Shown here in pieces: positions 27,394-38,068 of a stretch of 64,000 nucleotides of DNA. The notes beneath the pieces were generated by a model. It ran no database searches. It had not been told where the DNA came from and saw only the letters and a program-made list of their open reading frames with translations. This stretch comes from an uncultured Lachnospiraceae bacterium. Lineage in GTDB: Bacteria; Bacillota; Clostridia; Lachnospirales; Lachnospiraceae. Each line of letters begins with the position of its first letter. Position 1 is the first letter of the stretch. A program made the position numbers and the translations under genes. The stretch is from positions 32,179 to 96,178 of the forward strand of contig CANOLA010000003.1 of assembly GCA_947566705.1 (NCBI GenBank), given 5' to 3'.

Positions 27394-28547
27394 CAGTCAA
27401 AAGATTCTTTCAGTTTATCCATAAATCCCTTTTTCTTACTGCCGGAAGAGGCAGTTCCCTCACTTTTTAAGGAATTTCCAGTCAGCTCGTCAAATTTACG
27501 CAGAGCCTCCTTTGCTTCCTTTCCAAGTCCTGTCGGCGTCTGGACAACCAGCGTTACATAGTGGTCCCCGCGCACTTCCTTATTTCGGAGGGACGGAACC
27601 CCTTTTCCTTTCAGGCGGATTCTTGTTCCGGTCTGTGTACCTGCCGCAACGGAATAAATGATTTCCCCGTCAACGGTCTTAATCCTTATATCCCCACCAA
27701 GCGCTGCAACTGCAAAGGAAATGGACGCCTTGGAAAATATATTCATATCCTGGCGTTCAAACGCCTGGTTTCTGGATACAATCACTTCAACCAGAAGGTC
27801 TCCGCGCGGTCCTCCGTTACTGCCCGGTTCTCCGTATCCCCTGACGCGCACGGACTGTCCGTTGTCAATTCCTGCCGGAATATCCACGGTCTTTTTCATT
27901 TTCTTTGCAATGTACCCGCTGCCATGGCAGTCTGTACATTTTTCTTTTACCACTTTCCCGCTGCCGTGGCATTCCGGACAGGTTTCCACATTCTGCATCA
28001 TGCCAAACAGGGACTGTCTGGAATAAACAATTTTTCCCTTGCCGCCGCACTTGCTGCAGGTTTCTTTTGATGTACCCGGCTTTGCCCCTGACCCTTTACA
28101 GGTACTGCATTCCTCTTTATAAGTAAATTCCAGTTCCTTGGAACAGCCGAAAACTGCCTCTTCAAAGCTGATACGCACGGAAAGCCGTATACTTGCCCCC
28201 TGCATGGGGCCATTACTGCTTCTTCTGGAACCGCCCCCGAAGAAATCGCCGAAAATATCCCCGAAAATATCACTCATGTCCATGCCGGAGAAGTCAAATC
28301 CCCCGCCGCCGGCGCTGCCGTCAAAGGCGGCATGGCCGAACTGGTCATACTGCTGCCGTTTCTGGGAATCGCTTAACACTGCATAGGCTTCCTGTGCTTC
28401 CTTAAACTTTTCCTCGCATTCCTTATCACCGGGATGCATATCAGGATGATATTTTTTTGCAGTGTTCCGGAATGCCTTTTTTATGTCTGCTTCTGACGCA
28501 TTTTTTGGTACGCCTAAAACCTCATAATAATCTCTTTTATCTGCCAT
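27393..28547 (-). CDS. dnaJ: Chaperone DnaJ (Hsp40)
   Basis: 384 residues. J-domain at 1-70 with HPD ([10 protein letters not shown]), a glycine/phenylalanine region ([22 protein letters not shown]), four zinc-finger repeats ([32 protein letters not shown]), and the C-terminal substrate domains. Stimulates DnaK ATPase and delivers substrates. Last gene of hrcA-grpE-dnaK-dnaJ, under CIRCE/HrcA control from the operon promoter. Confidence 0.97.
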   Translation of the reverse strand: MADKRDYYEVLGVPKNASEADIKKAFRNTAKKYHPDMHPGDKECEEKFKEAQEAYAVLSDSQKRQQYDQFGHAAFDGSAGGGGFDFSGMDMSDIFGDIFGDFFGGGSRRSSNGPMQGASIRLSVRISFEEAVFGCSKELEFTYKEECSTCKGSGAKPGTSKETCSKCGGKGKIVYSRQSLFGMMQNVETCPECHGSGKVVKEKCTDCHGSGYIAKKMKKTVDIPAGIDNGQSVRVRGYGEPGSNGGPRGDLLVEVIVSRNQAFERQDMNIFSKASISFAVAALGGDIRIKTVDGEIIYSVAAGTQTGTRIRLKGKGVPSLRNKEVRGDHYVTLVVQTPTGLGKEAKEALRKFDELTGNSLKSEGTASSGSKKKGFMDKLKESFD

Positions 28548-28609
28548 AATCTCATATCCTTATCATTATTAAGCCATCAACTGCTGTTACTTGTCACCAT
28601 AACAATTTA

Positions 28610-28636
28610 CGCAAGACTGCAACACGCAGTCTTGCG
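28610..28636 (-). other. Strong hairpin between dnaK and dnaJ
   Basis: Perfect 11-bp inverted repeat (28610-28620 with 28626-28636, loop of 5), no T-run on either strand. In other bacteria, hairpins between dnaK and dnaJ protect or process the mRNA and lower dnaJ expression; that role is inferred here. Confidence 0.6.
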
Positions 28637-28673
28637 GTTAATGGGGCAGTCAGCCCTGTTCTATACCGGATTT

Positions 28674-30572
<1,899 letters not shown>

Positions 30573-30617
30573 CTAAACTTACTATAAATTATATTAATTT
30601 ACTTAGATTGTTACCTT

Positions 30618-30804
30618 CTTAAGGAGCAAGCCCATTTTAAATCGCTTCGCGATGGGACTTGCGTAGGTCATTACCCGACTTCGTCGGCTAACGACAGAGG
30701 TCGTAACCTGACTGCGCCAGCTTAAAGGAGCAAATCGCATGATAGTTCGCTTCGCGAAGCGATTTGCGTAGGTCGTAACCTAACTTCGTTAGCTTACGAC
30801 AGAG
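30618..30804. repeat. Tandem structured intergenic repeat between grpE and dnaK
   Basis: Two about 84-bp units (30618-30700 and 30721-30804), plus a partial copy at 30700-30720. Each begins CTTAA(A)GGAGCAA and holds nested inverted repeats closed by CTTCG-type loops (ATCGCTTCGCGAT; CGACTTCGTCG; CTAACTTCGTTAG). Arms differ between units but change on both sides, which keeps pairing. This fits a REP- or MITE-like mobile palindrome or a structured RNA in the operon mRNA. Its right end reaches the last codons of grpE. Confidence 0.7.
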
Positions 30805-31445
30805 ACCATACTATGTCTTACCACGGTGTCTTTGTACATGTAGCCTTTCTGGAGTTCTTCGGCGATGGTGCCGGATTCCAGTTCTTCGTTTTCCACCTGC
30901 ATGACTGCATTGTGCAGTTCCGGGTTGAATTCCTGTCCGGCTGTCTCAATGGCTTTCACGCCGACTGCCTCAAACTCTGTCATCATCTGTTTGTATACTT
31001 TATCCATGCCGGTAACAAATGCATCCTCTTTCTGTTCTTCCGGCACGGCTGCCAGACCGCGCTCAAAGTTATCTACTACCGGAAGCACCTTTTCAATTAT
31101 GGTCTTTGCTCCCATGTCAAACATCTGCGCTTTTTCCTTTTCAGTACGCTTACGGAAATTATCAAATTCTGCCATCTGCCGCTTCAGGCGGTCCTGCAGC
31201 TCCTCAATCTGTTCATCCCGTTTGTCTTTTTTCTTTTTCTTGAAAAAGCCCTCTTTTTTGCCTTCAGATGCATCCTCCCCGGAAGCTTCATTCTCCTGTG
31301 CCTCTTCGGAATCCTCTGTTTTGTCGGTCTCATCTGTTTCGGCTGTTTCTTCTGAATCCGCCTCCTGTGTTTCTGCGGTTGCCTCATCAGATGTTTCTTC
31401 TTCCGCCAGTGTATCTTCCAGATCCTTTTCCATTTCCTCTGCCAT
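30789..31445 (-). CDS. grpE: Nucleotide exchange factor GrpE
   Basis: 218 residues. A very acidic, low-complexity N-terminus (about 1-65, rich in E, D, T, A) is followed by a lysine-rich patch and then the GrpE core: RLKRQMAEFDNFRKRTEKEK coiled coil and the conserved C-terminal beta part (NPELHNAVMQVE, KGYMYKDTVVRHSMVSV). It releases ADP from DnaK. The acidic leader is longer than in E. coli but common in clostridia. The stop lies within the right end of the structured repeat. Confidence 0.95.
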   Translation of the reverse strand: MAEEMEKDLEDTLAEEETSDEATAETQEADSEETAETDETDKTEDSEEAQENEASGEDASEGKKEGFFKKKKKDKRDEQIEELQDRLKRQMAEFDNFRKRTEKEKAQMFDMGAKTIIEKVLPVVDNFERGLAAVPEEQKEDAFVTGMDKVYKQMMTEFEAVGVKAIETAGQEFNPELHNAVMQVENEELESGTIAEELQKGYMYKDTVVRHSMVSVVS

Positions 31446-31527
31446 TATTTACCACCTTTCTGATGTTTTCAATACATCTGCACAGCAGGTATTTTATCTG
31501 TTTTTCACTGCCTGCAGTATATTTTCA

Positions 31528-32568
31528 CTACGTATCTTTTGTTTTTGTGAAGATACCGTCAAGCTGTGCCTTAAGGTTCTTCAGACTGTCAACGACATTT
31601 TCATAATCCATGCGTTTCGGTCCCACAATACCGATAGTACCTTTCACGCCGTCCCCCAGATCATAGGTTGCAGTCACAACACTGCAGTCCTTTAAGGTCT
31701 GTACCGGGGTTTCATTTCCTATATAAACCTGAATTCCTGTCTCGTTTTCCTGGTCTGACAGGGATTCTGTTACAAGGCTTATCAGTTCATCCTTTTCCTC
31801 AAATGCGGAAAGCAGGTTGGTTGCATTTTCCGCACTGGACAGTTCCGGATATTTTAAAATATTGGTTGCCCCGCTTGTATAAATCTGCAGATCTTCATTT
31901 TCATTCAGAATCTGCGCCAGCGCATCCAGTACATCACTTACTATAGTACTGTGGCTGCCCGCCTGCTCTTTGAGCTTTGAAATCATCCCAAGATTAATCT
32001 CATTCAGCGCCAGGCCGTTCAGTGATGAATTTAAAAGCAGATTCAGCTTCAGCAGCGTCTCGTTATCAAGCGCACAGTCCACATCCACCATCTGGTTTTT
32101 TACCATGTTGTTGTTCATCACAATCACGGCAAGTATGTGTTCTTCATCCACATTGGTAAGCTGGATGAATTTTATTTTGGTCTGGTTATAGGATGGTGCG
32201 GAAACAAGTGTTGCATAGTTTGTGCTGTTTGCCAGAAGCTTTGCCATCTGCTTTAATACCTGCTCCATCTTCTCGGTTTTTTCTATGACAAACTGTTTCA
32301 TGTCCGTCACTTCGCGTTCCTTCTCCTGCATCAGATGGTCCACATAAAAGCGGTAGCCTTTGTCCGAAGGAATCCGTCCCGCAGAAGTATGCGGCTGGAG
32401 GATGTAACCGAGCTCTTCCAGGTCTGACATTTCATTCCGAATGGTTGCGGAACTTAAGTTCAGGTCCGTATATTTGGAAATGGTACGAGAGCCGACCGGC
32501 TCCCCTGTCTCTAAATAGTTACGGATGACTGCGTTTAAGATTTTTACTTTTCTTTCATCTAAATCCAT
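31528..32568 (-). CDS. hrcA: Heat-inducible transcription repressor HrcA
   Basis: 346 residues from MDLDERKVKILNAVI at 32568; the frame reaches 32610, but those codons overlap the CIRCE region and are not HrcA-like. Winged helix at the N-terminus (SATIRNEMSDLEELGYI, TSAGRIPSDKGYRFYVDHLM), and the C-terminal dimer domain with GPKRMDYENVV. It binds CIRCE and is kept active by GroEL. First gene of the operon, so it controls its own synthesis. Confidence 0.96.
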   Translation of the reverse strand: MDLDERKVKILNAVIRNYLETGEPVGSRTISKYTDLNLSSATIRNEMSDLEELGYILQPHTSAGRIPSDKGYRFYVDHLMQEKEREVTDMKQFVIEKTEKMEQVLKQMAKLLANSTNYATLVSAPSYNQTKIKFIQLTNVDEEHILAVIVMNNNMVKNQMVDVDCALDNETLLKLNLLLNSSLNGLALNEINLGMISKLKEQAGSHSTIVSDVLDALAQILNENEDLQIYTSGATNILKYPELSSAENATNLLSAFEEKDELISLVTESLSDQENETGIQVYIGNETPVQTLKDCSVVTATYDLGDGVKGTIGIVGPKRMDYENVVDSLKNLKAQLDGIFTKTKDT

Positions 32569-32603
32569 GTTCGCGTTCTCCACTGACTGATGTCTTGGAA
32601 CTG

Positions 32604-32630
32604 TTAGCACTCGTTTGATTAGAGTGCTAA
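32604..32630 (-). promoter_or_regulatory. CIRCE operator (HrcA binding site)
   Basis: Perfect TTAGCACTC-N9-GAGTGCTAA. It lies just downstream of the promoter, where bound HrcA blocks transcription of hrcA-grpE-dnaK-dnaJ. Confidence 0.97.
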
Positions 32631-32645
32631 TATCTTTCTGTTAAT

Positions 32646-32674
32646 AAAATAGCACCAAGGGTTTTTGTTGTCAA
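32646..32674 (-). promoter_or_regulatory. Promoter of the hrcA operon
   Basis: Minus-strand TTGACA (32669-32674), 17-bp spacer, TATTTT (32646-32651). CIRCE begins about 16 bp downstream of the -10 box. A second, imperfect repeat (TAGCAC at 32650-32655 with GTGCTA at 32682-32687) brackets the promoter and could be a weak extra HrcA contact. Just to the right, 32727-32798 holds a 23-codon minus-strand frame (KVEVFAEDRLGNQSKKL...) that looks like the tail of a lost gene. Confidence 0.8.
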
Positions 32675-32800
32675 CACCTTAGTGCTAAATTTATACTTAT
32701 TTTATTTTTTCTTTGCCAGGTTAAAATTATACGCACTTCGGTAAAAGCTTTTTTGACTGATTGCCCAGCCTGTCTTCTGCAAAAACCTCCACCTTACAAG

Positions 32801-34090
32801 CTAATCATAATAATAAGCAGTAACTTCGCTTTCGGCAAACGGTAACTCTACTTTTTTCTTTTTTAATTTGGATTTCTTAATCACAAATGTTAAATCCTTT
32901 GACGAATCAGGATTAAGATTTATTTTCATATTGCTCTTTTGGTAAGTTCCGACCGTGTTGCCTTCTCTATCCTTAATAACTATTTTAAGATTGAGCAGTT
33001 TCGGAAGTTTATGGGACAATCTGCTGATACACTGTACCTTAAGGACGAGATTTCCCTTTTTATCATAGGACATCTTGTAAAGATCCAGCAAAACTTCTCC
33101 TTTATTTACTTTCTTTTTGCTGATTTTATCTGAAATATACACGTTTTTTATGACCGTTACTTCATACTTCAATTTCCTGCCATCTTCAAGCTCTACAGAA
33201 ATGACAGCTTCTCCTTTTTTTCTTGCGATAATTCCTTTTTTACCGTCAACTGTCGCAACTTTCTTATTGCTTGATGACCATGATTTTATTTTTTCGTTCC
33301 CGGCAGACAGTTTCTGTGCAAATCCCTCTACAATTTGCAACTGCACAGTTTCCGGTTCGGTTGTTACCTCTGATTCTCCCAAAATATCAACAGTTGCTAA
33401 ACATTCAAAAACTGCCTTTTTATCTGCTGTCCATGCAGTAATGGTTGCCGTTCCACGCTTCTTTGCTGTAACTAATCCATTTTGGTCTACAAAAGCAACC
33501 TCCTCATCACTGGAAGTCCATGATGACACCAGTTTCTTTTCTGAATCAGCCAGCATTTCTGACATTTGTTTCGTAGAACCTACATCAAGAAATACCGGCA
33601 TTTGAATATTAGTCATCAACTCCACAACTGTATAATCCAGTTGATATGTCACACTGTCTGCAAATGTCAGTCCCAGCTGATAATAACCCTCTGGTAAAGA
33701 AAAAACGTGATTATCCGCGTATGCATATCCCGTATAACTGGCAACTCCGGCAAGCGACATATCCACAAATTCTTCTGCCAGGATCTTTTTTGGATTTTCC
33801 CCGGCAGAATTTACGGACTTCCCCGCGGCATCATAAACTGCTATCGTAGCATCTGTTGGCTTGCTAATGTTTAACAAAATTCCTACATCACATGCATACT
33901 CAACTTTAAACGGAATTTTTATCTCAACACCCGCACTTGCAGTTCCGTTTTTCGTTTCAGTGTGTTCAATTTCCAGTGCAGCGGCTGGTTCCGCTGATGC
34001 AAACACGGTAGTAATGGCAATGACAAATGCCAGTACCAGGCTGCTGAGTTTTTGGAAACCTCCCGTTGCTGTTGTCGTTTGTTGTTTCAT
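32801..34090 (-). CDS. Secreted protein with two BIG2 Ig-like domains
   Basis: 429 residues. Signal peptide about 1-38 (LVLAFVIAITTVFASAEPAAA). Residues 40-160 form a beta region like bacterial pre-peptidase-type domains (PEGYYQLGLTFADSVTYQLDYTV). Two BIG2-like domains follow, each with the SW(S/T)SS(D/N) pattern (VSSWTSSDEEVAFVD and IKSWSSSNKKVATVD). The last about 90 residues are lysine-rich and match the C-terminal tail of the C39-peptidase gene at 35495-37858, so the two share a module. No catalytic motif. First gene of the accessory island next to the hrcA promoter. Confidence 0.8.
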   Translation of the reverse strand: MKQQTTTATGGFQKLSSLVLAFVIAITTVFASAEPAAALEIEHTETKNGTASAGVEIKIPFKVEYACDVGILLNISKPTDATIAVYDAAGKSVNSAGENPKKILAEEFVDMSLAGVASYTGYAYADNHVFSLPEGYYQLGLTFADSVTYQLDYTVVELMTNIQMPVFLDVGSTKQMSEMLADSEKKLVSSWTSSDEEVAFVDQNGLVTAKKRGTATITAWTADKKAVFECLATVDILGESEVTTEPETVQLQIVEGFAQKLSAGNEKIKSWSSSNKKVATVDGKKGIIARKKGEAVISVELEDGRKLKYEVTVIKNVYISDKISKKKVNKGEVLLDLYKMSYDKKGNLVLKVQCISRLSHKLPKLLNLKIVIKDREGNTVGTYQKSNMKINLNPDSSKDLTFVIKKSKLKKKKVELPFAESEVTAYYYD

Positions 34091-34115
34091 ATTCTTTCTC
34101 CTCCTTCTAATAGGT

Positions 34116-35132
34116 TCACATTCCTTTCAATACATATCTTTTTTCTTCTGTACTATACTCAAATAATTCTTTCAGACTATTTTTCAAGGGAATATCCACA
34201 AGCACATTCTCCTTGCCGATTTCATCAAAAACCATCTCCCCCTCATCTCTTATACATAAAAATTGAATTTCGCTGCGACTGTCACTACACTCATACAAAC
34301 TATAGTTCGAATCATAAACTTGTCCCATTCCACATTTCCCTCCCAGTCTGATTATCCTAGGAGCATGCATAAGATACGGATAAACAAATGCTTCATCCTG
34401 AACTACATTTCCTGATGAATCTGTTTCCAGCGCAAAAACCATCGGAAGATCATGAAGCATTGCCTCTATCTCGGGCAAAGATTCCTGCATATTGGCATAA
34501 ACTTCTTCACCTATCCGTTTTACCTCATCCACTCCTCCATAATTCATTTCTGCTTGATATTCCAAATCCTCATCCTCTATTGGCACCTCCAACATCTCGA
34601 AATCATCCTGTAAATTCCCATCCAAGGACATACATGTCCCCAACAGAACATGCTTTGCATAATCTCCGATTTCCCTATTATCATTTTGTTTATACATAAT
34701 TCCAAGCCGCAATATATTTTCTCTTGCCAAATCCATTGCAGATGAAAAATCGAAATCTATATTTTCCGCCCCTAGACAAAAGCCGTCACCCGTCCCTGTC
34801 CAAAGTTCCTCATCCGTCATCCGAGACAGTTCTCCCATTGTAAGACCAACGTCATCATCAATTAAAGGATAAGGAGTAACCCGTCCATTGTCAAAGAAAT
34901 AAATTTCCTCCGGTTCTTTCTCCTTATCAAGCGGCAACTCCTTAACTCCATACGCAATTTTTCTCCCACTTCCCAAATATTCGCTGAACGTTGGTGTATC
35001 TATTTCTGGTTCTTCCGTTTTTTTGCTGTCAAATCCATCTTCATCGAAATATGTATCCGAAACCGTTTTAGACCCACATCCAGTCAATAAAATACCCAGC
35101 ATTACTAATGTCACAATCATCATTTTTCTCAT
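34116..35132 (-). CDS. Lipoprotein of unknown function
   Basis: 338 residues with a lipoprotein signal: MRKMMIVTLVMLGILLTGC, cysteine at 19. The rest is acidic and soluble. I recognise no domain. It is 25 bp upstream of the Ig-like protein gene, so the two may be co-expressed. The DNA just upstream of it is a 198-bp copy of the end of the amidase gene at 37.9 kb, placing it in a duplicated setting. Confidence 0.75.
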   Translation of the reverse strand: MRKMMIVTLVMLGILLTGCGSKTVSDTYFDEDGFDSKKTEEPEIDTPTFSEYLGSGRKIAYGVKELPLDKEKEPEEIYFFDNGRVTPYPLIDDDVGLTMGELSRMTDEELWTGTGDGFCLGAENIDFDFSSAMDLARENILRLGIMYKQNDNREIGDYAKHVLLGTCMSLDGNLQDDFEMLEVPIEDEDLEYQAEMNYGGVDEVKRIGEEVYANMQESLPEIEAMLHDLPMVFALETDSSGNVVQDEAFVYPYLMHAPRIIRLGGKCGMGQVYDSNYSLYECSDSRSEIQFLCIRDEGEMVFDEIGKENVLVDIPLKNSLKELFEYSTEEKRYVLKGM

Positions 35133-35144
35133 AACTCGTTCTCC

Positions 35145-35342
35145 TTTTTTTCATATTCTGTACCGGACTTTTCAAAATGTACGGGTGAATACTTTATCTT
35201 TTACCTGACCGTAATCGGATTGCTTGTCCATGTTACAGTTCCTGCGTCACTTGTAGCCGTAATCCTGTAATAATACGCCCCAGCACCAATCCGGTTAAAA
35301 TACAAGTTGTGATCGAGGGTACTCCTTGCTATGGTAAAAGAA
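35145..35342 (-). pseudogene. Duplicated 3' end of the amidase gene (remnant)
   Basis: 198 bp closely match 37871-38068, covering the last 47 codons of the amidase gene (SFTIARSTLDHNLYFN ... PITVR, stop at 35201) and the spacer to the next gene. The 5' part of the gene is missing and replaced by an IS3 fragment. Either a second amidase gene was destroyed here, or only this end was copied. Confidence 0.8.
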
Positions 35343-35478
35343 AAACAGAACATCCCATAGTCCATAACGACAAGGGATGCCATTACCACTGCCCCAGTTG
35401 GATAAGCCGCATGGAGAAAGCAGGGTTGGAGCGTTCCATGTCAAAAAAGGGATACTCCCCCAACCCCTCTGCCCGCTG
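35341..35478 (+). mobile_element. Fragment of an IS3-family (IS150-like) transposase
   Basis: On the plus strand the peptide reads TEHPIVHNDKGCHYHCPSW and then ISRMEKAGLERSMSKKGYSP, the DDE-region text of IS3/IS150 OrfB (usually HSDRGCHY ... RSMSKKGCSPDN). The catalytic-region D is kept, but the frame is cut on both sides and lacks the downstream E. Only about 45 codons remain, with no inverted terminal repeat. It joins exactly to the end of the amidase remnant. Confidence 0.75.
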
Positions 35479-35494
35479 GTATCTCCTGATATTT

Positions 35495-35782
35495 TTATTC
35501 AGCATATGCAGAAACTGTAATCTCCGTAAACGGCAATTGCACTTTTTTCTTCTTTAAACCGGATTTTTTTATTACAAAAGTAAAATCTCTGAAACCACCC
35601 GGGGCAATGCTCGTTTTTATTTTTTTCTTTTTATACGTTCCTACGGTTTTCCCTTCCCCATCCTTTATGACAATCTTAAGATCTTGAATAGAGGAAATTT
35701 TATCTGACAGCCTGCTGACAGCTCTTGCCTTTATTACCAGATTACCCTTCGTGTCAAAAGAGCCCTTATAAACCTCTAATCC
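35495..35782 (-). pseudogene. C-terminal tail of the C39-peptidase gene, cut off by an in-frame TAG
   Basis: After the TAG at 35783-35785 the same frame continues for 95 codons (GLEVYKGSFDTKGNLVIKAR ... LPFTEITVSAYAE, TAA at 35495). This tail matches the end of the Ig-like protein at 32801, where the same point reads KGEVLLDLYKMSYDKKGNLV. The reading frame is intact, so a single base change made the stop. Confidence 0.8.
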
Positions 35783-37858
35783 CTATTCCCCTTTTTTAAA
35801 ATCATTCTTTCTGATTTTCTCTACGGAATAAATATTTTTTACAACCGTTATCTTGTATTTCAGTACTCTGCCATTTTCAAGTTTAGCAGAAATCACAGCT
35901 TTTCCTTTTTTCTTTGCAGTCACTTTACCCCTGCTATCAACCGTTGCAACCTTCTTATTGCTTGATGACCATGATTGAACTGCTTCGCCGCTGTTGACAG
36001 GCAGTTTCTTTGTAAAGCCTTCTGCAAGATATACCGAATCTGCTACAACTTCTTCTTTTTCTGATTCTGTATCCACTTCCTCTTTTTCTTTCTCTTTTGC
36101 GCATACTGATACTGTATCTTTACAAGTTCCAGACTCCTCTCCTAAATATGGAATCACTTCATATCTGTAAAATACCCCCGGAATGACAGTGCTGTCCGTA
36201 TAACTTGTCTCTCCCGCCTTAGCCTTTGTGAGAAGTTTTCGGTCTGCACCACTTTTTTCTGCTGTACGGTAAACAAGATAACCTTCAGCACTGGAAACCT
36301 CTTTCCACGAAACTGTTACACTTCCCGGGACATTTTTAACCTCTTGCTCCATCGTTGTGGCAAGGTTAATTGTGGAAATATCATATTCCTGTGTCCAGTC
36401 ACTATAAATGGTTTCTTCCGGCATATAATCCGGCCATGTGTTTGTCGCCGGATCACAACGGCCACTCACACTATTTTCTTCAGGAAGTACCGTATAAGCA
36501 CGAACCTTATACTTCCACCTAGTGCAATCTGGCAAATCATGTCCAACACATTGTTTCCCGGAACCCGTAACACGTATTGTATCTGATATCGTACCGTCTT
36601 CAGCCATTCTGCATATCTCATATCCGTCAGCTCCCCTTGCGTCTGAAAAATCAAGATATACATTTCCGGCAGTATCCGCACTCAATGTCTGAACAACAGG
36701 TGATTCCAGATGAACATCAACAATGATACCATAATCATCTTCTCCTGCCATTGCAGGCTGAATCATACTTCCTGGTGGATTGTACTGCACATAGCCAACA
36801 CAATATCTTAGCGTATAGTGTCCTGGCAAATATGCGGATACTACCCCTTCGTCCGAAATCTCAACGGCAGTTCTCCCGTCACTAAGCCTGCAGCTACTGC
36901 CATGCTTTCTGCTCACCTCGTACAAATCCGCACAAAACAGCTGTATCTGATCAGATTCTCCTGCTGCAAGACGAAACTGATTTGCACTCAATCGAATCGG
37001 CTCCCCAAAATCTACGCTTGATGAATTAGATGCCGTATTTCCTGCCTGATCCGTCACAGTCACTTTAACCGTTAATGTACTGGAAAATCCACCTACGCCC
37101 CCACTAACGGTACCGTTTACAATTTCGGCAGGAACAGGATTTGACATGACGCCATCCCGGGTATATTCTACTGTCGCCCTGGCCCCGCCCATGCCTGTAG
37201 TAACCTGACAGGAATATGATGTGTATCCATCGGATGACATAATCTGGACAGTGCCTACTGTGGGTTTTATGTTGACTGGCTGAACTACACTCATGGACAG
37301 TTTTGGACTGGCCACATACCAGTACTTATCTATGCTCTCCAGTGTAATTGTTGCCCGGGAGATTGGAACCCGCCCGGCTGGCGCGGCACTGGATGGATCT
37401 GCACAGTAAAATGTGCCATCCGTATAATCCGTCAGCAAAATTGCATGCGGCTTGCCAAAATCATATATCACAATTCCCTCTGGATGCTGTGATAACAGAT
37501 TTATCATCGTCTGTGTCCGGTTAGAAGATATCCTGGCACTGCTAACATTGATTCCCGCATGCGAAAACGAATTACGCAATCCACCTGATGTCCATGCTGT
37601 TGATTTCAAATTGTTTTCTGTGACTTCTGTCCAATTACTGTTTCCATTTAATAAAGCCGCACGCCTTACCAGCATTGCTGCTGATGCCAGTGTACAAGTA
37701 CTTGATGTATTTTGTTTAAAAAACATTGTACCCTGATTAATATCAGAAAAAGAAGCTGCATACACTTTTTCTGACGGTATCACTCCAATTATAAGAACCA
37801 GTGCTAATATAAAACTCAATCCTAACGAAATAATTCTTTTTGTATTTTTCTTAAACAT
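35783..37858 (-). CDS. Secreted C39-like cysteine peptidase with fibronectin and BIG2 domains (stop within tail)
   Basis: 691 residues as read. Signal peptide 1-35. Residues 38-190 are a papain-fold C39-like domain: C55 in SSTCTLASAAM, H138 in GKPHAILLTDY, D154 in YCADPSS. Then beta domains of unknown type, two fibronectin-III-like parts (about 375-580), and a BIG2 domain (SWSSSNKKVATVDSRGKVTAKKKG) near 635. The protein ends FKKGE at a TAG that truncates a conserved tail. C39-like domains of this kind without a transporter are probably wall or protein hydrolases; the substrate is unknown. It lies 68 bp after the amidase gene. Confidence 0.78.
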   Translation of the reverse strand: MFKKNTKRIISLGLSFILALVLIIGVIPSEKVYAASFSDINQGTMFFKQNTSSTCTLASAAMLVRRAALLNGNSNWTEVTENNLKSTAWTSGGLRNSFSHAGINVSSARISSNRTQTMINLLSQHPEGIVIYDFGKPHAILLTDYTDGTFYCADPSSAAPAGRVPISRATITLESIDKYWYVASPKLSMSVVQPVNIKPTVGTVQIMSSDGYTSYSCQVTTGMGGARATVEYTRDGVMSNPVPAEIVNGTVSGGVGGFSSTLTVKVTVTDQAGNTASNSSSVDFGEPIRLSANQFRLAAGESDQIQLFCADLYEVSRKHGSSCRLSDGRTAVEISDEGVVSAYLPGHYTLRYCVGYVQYNPPGSMIQPAMAGEDDYGIIVDVHLESPVVQTLSADTAGNVYLDFSDARGADGYEICRMAEDGTISDTIRVTGSGKQCVGHDLPDCTRWKYKVRAYTVLPEENSVSGRCDPATNTWPDYMPEETIYSDWTQEYDISTINLATTMEQEVKNVPGSVTVSWKEVSSAEGYLVYRTAEKSGADRKLLTKAKAGETSYTDSTVIPGVFYRYEVIPYLGEESGTCKDTVSVCAKEKEKEEVDTESEKEEVVADSVYLAEGFTKKLPVNSGEAVQSWSSSNKKVATVDSRGKVTAKKKGKAVISAKLENGRVLKYKITVVKNIYSVEKIRKNDFKKGE

Positions 37859-37870
37859 ACCTATACCATC

Positions 37871-38068
37871 CTTTTTTCATATTTTGTGCCGAAATTTTCA
37901 AAATGTATGGGTGAATACCTTATCTGTTACCTGACCGTAATCGGTTTACTTGTCCACTGGGTAGTCCCTGCATCACTGACCGCTGTAATCCTATAATAAT
38001 ACGTCCCTGCACCAAGCCAGTTAAAATACAAATTGTGGTCAAGAGTACTCCTTGCTATTGTAAAAGAA
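37871..38068 (-). repeat. Parent copy of the 198-bp duplicated segment
   Basis: This end of the amidase gene and its spacer recur at 35145-35342. In both places the copy is followed, on the minus strand, by the start of an exported protein (C39 peptidase here, lipoprotein there). Confidence 0.8.

Noticed and set aside
30735-30771. Mini-ORF with AAAGGAG ribosome-like site in the grpE-dnaK repeat (plus strand)
   Set aside because: The sequence is constrained by hairpin pairing and opposes the operon; the ribosome-like site is part of the repeat unit.
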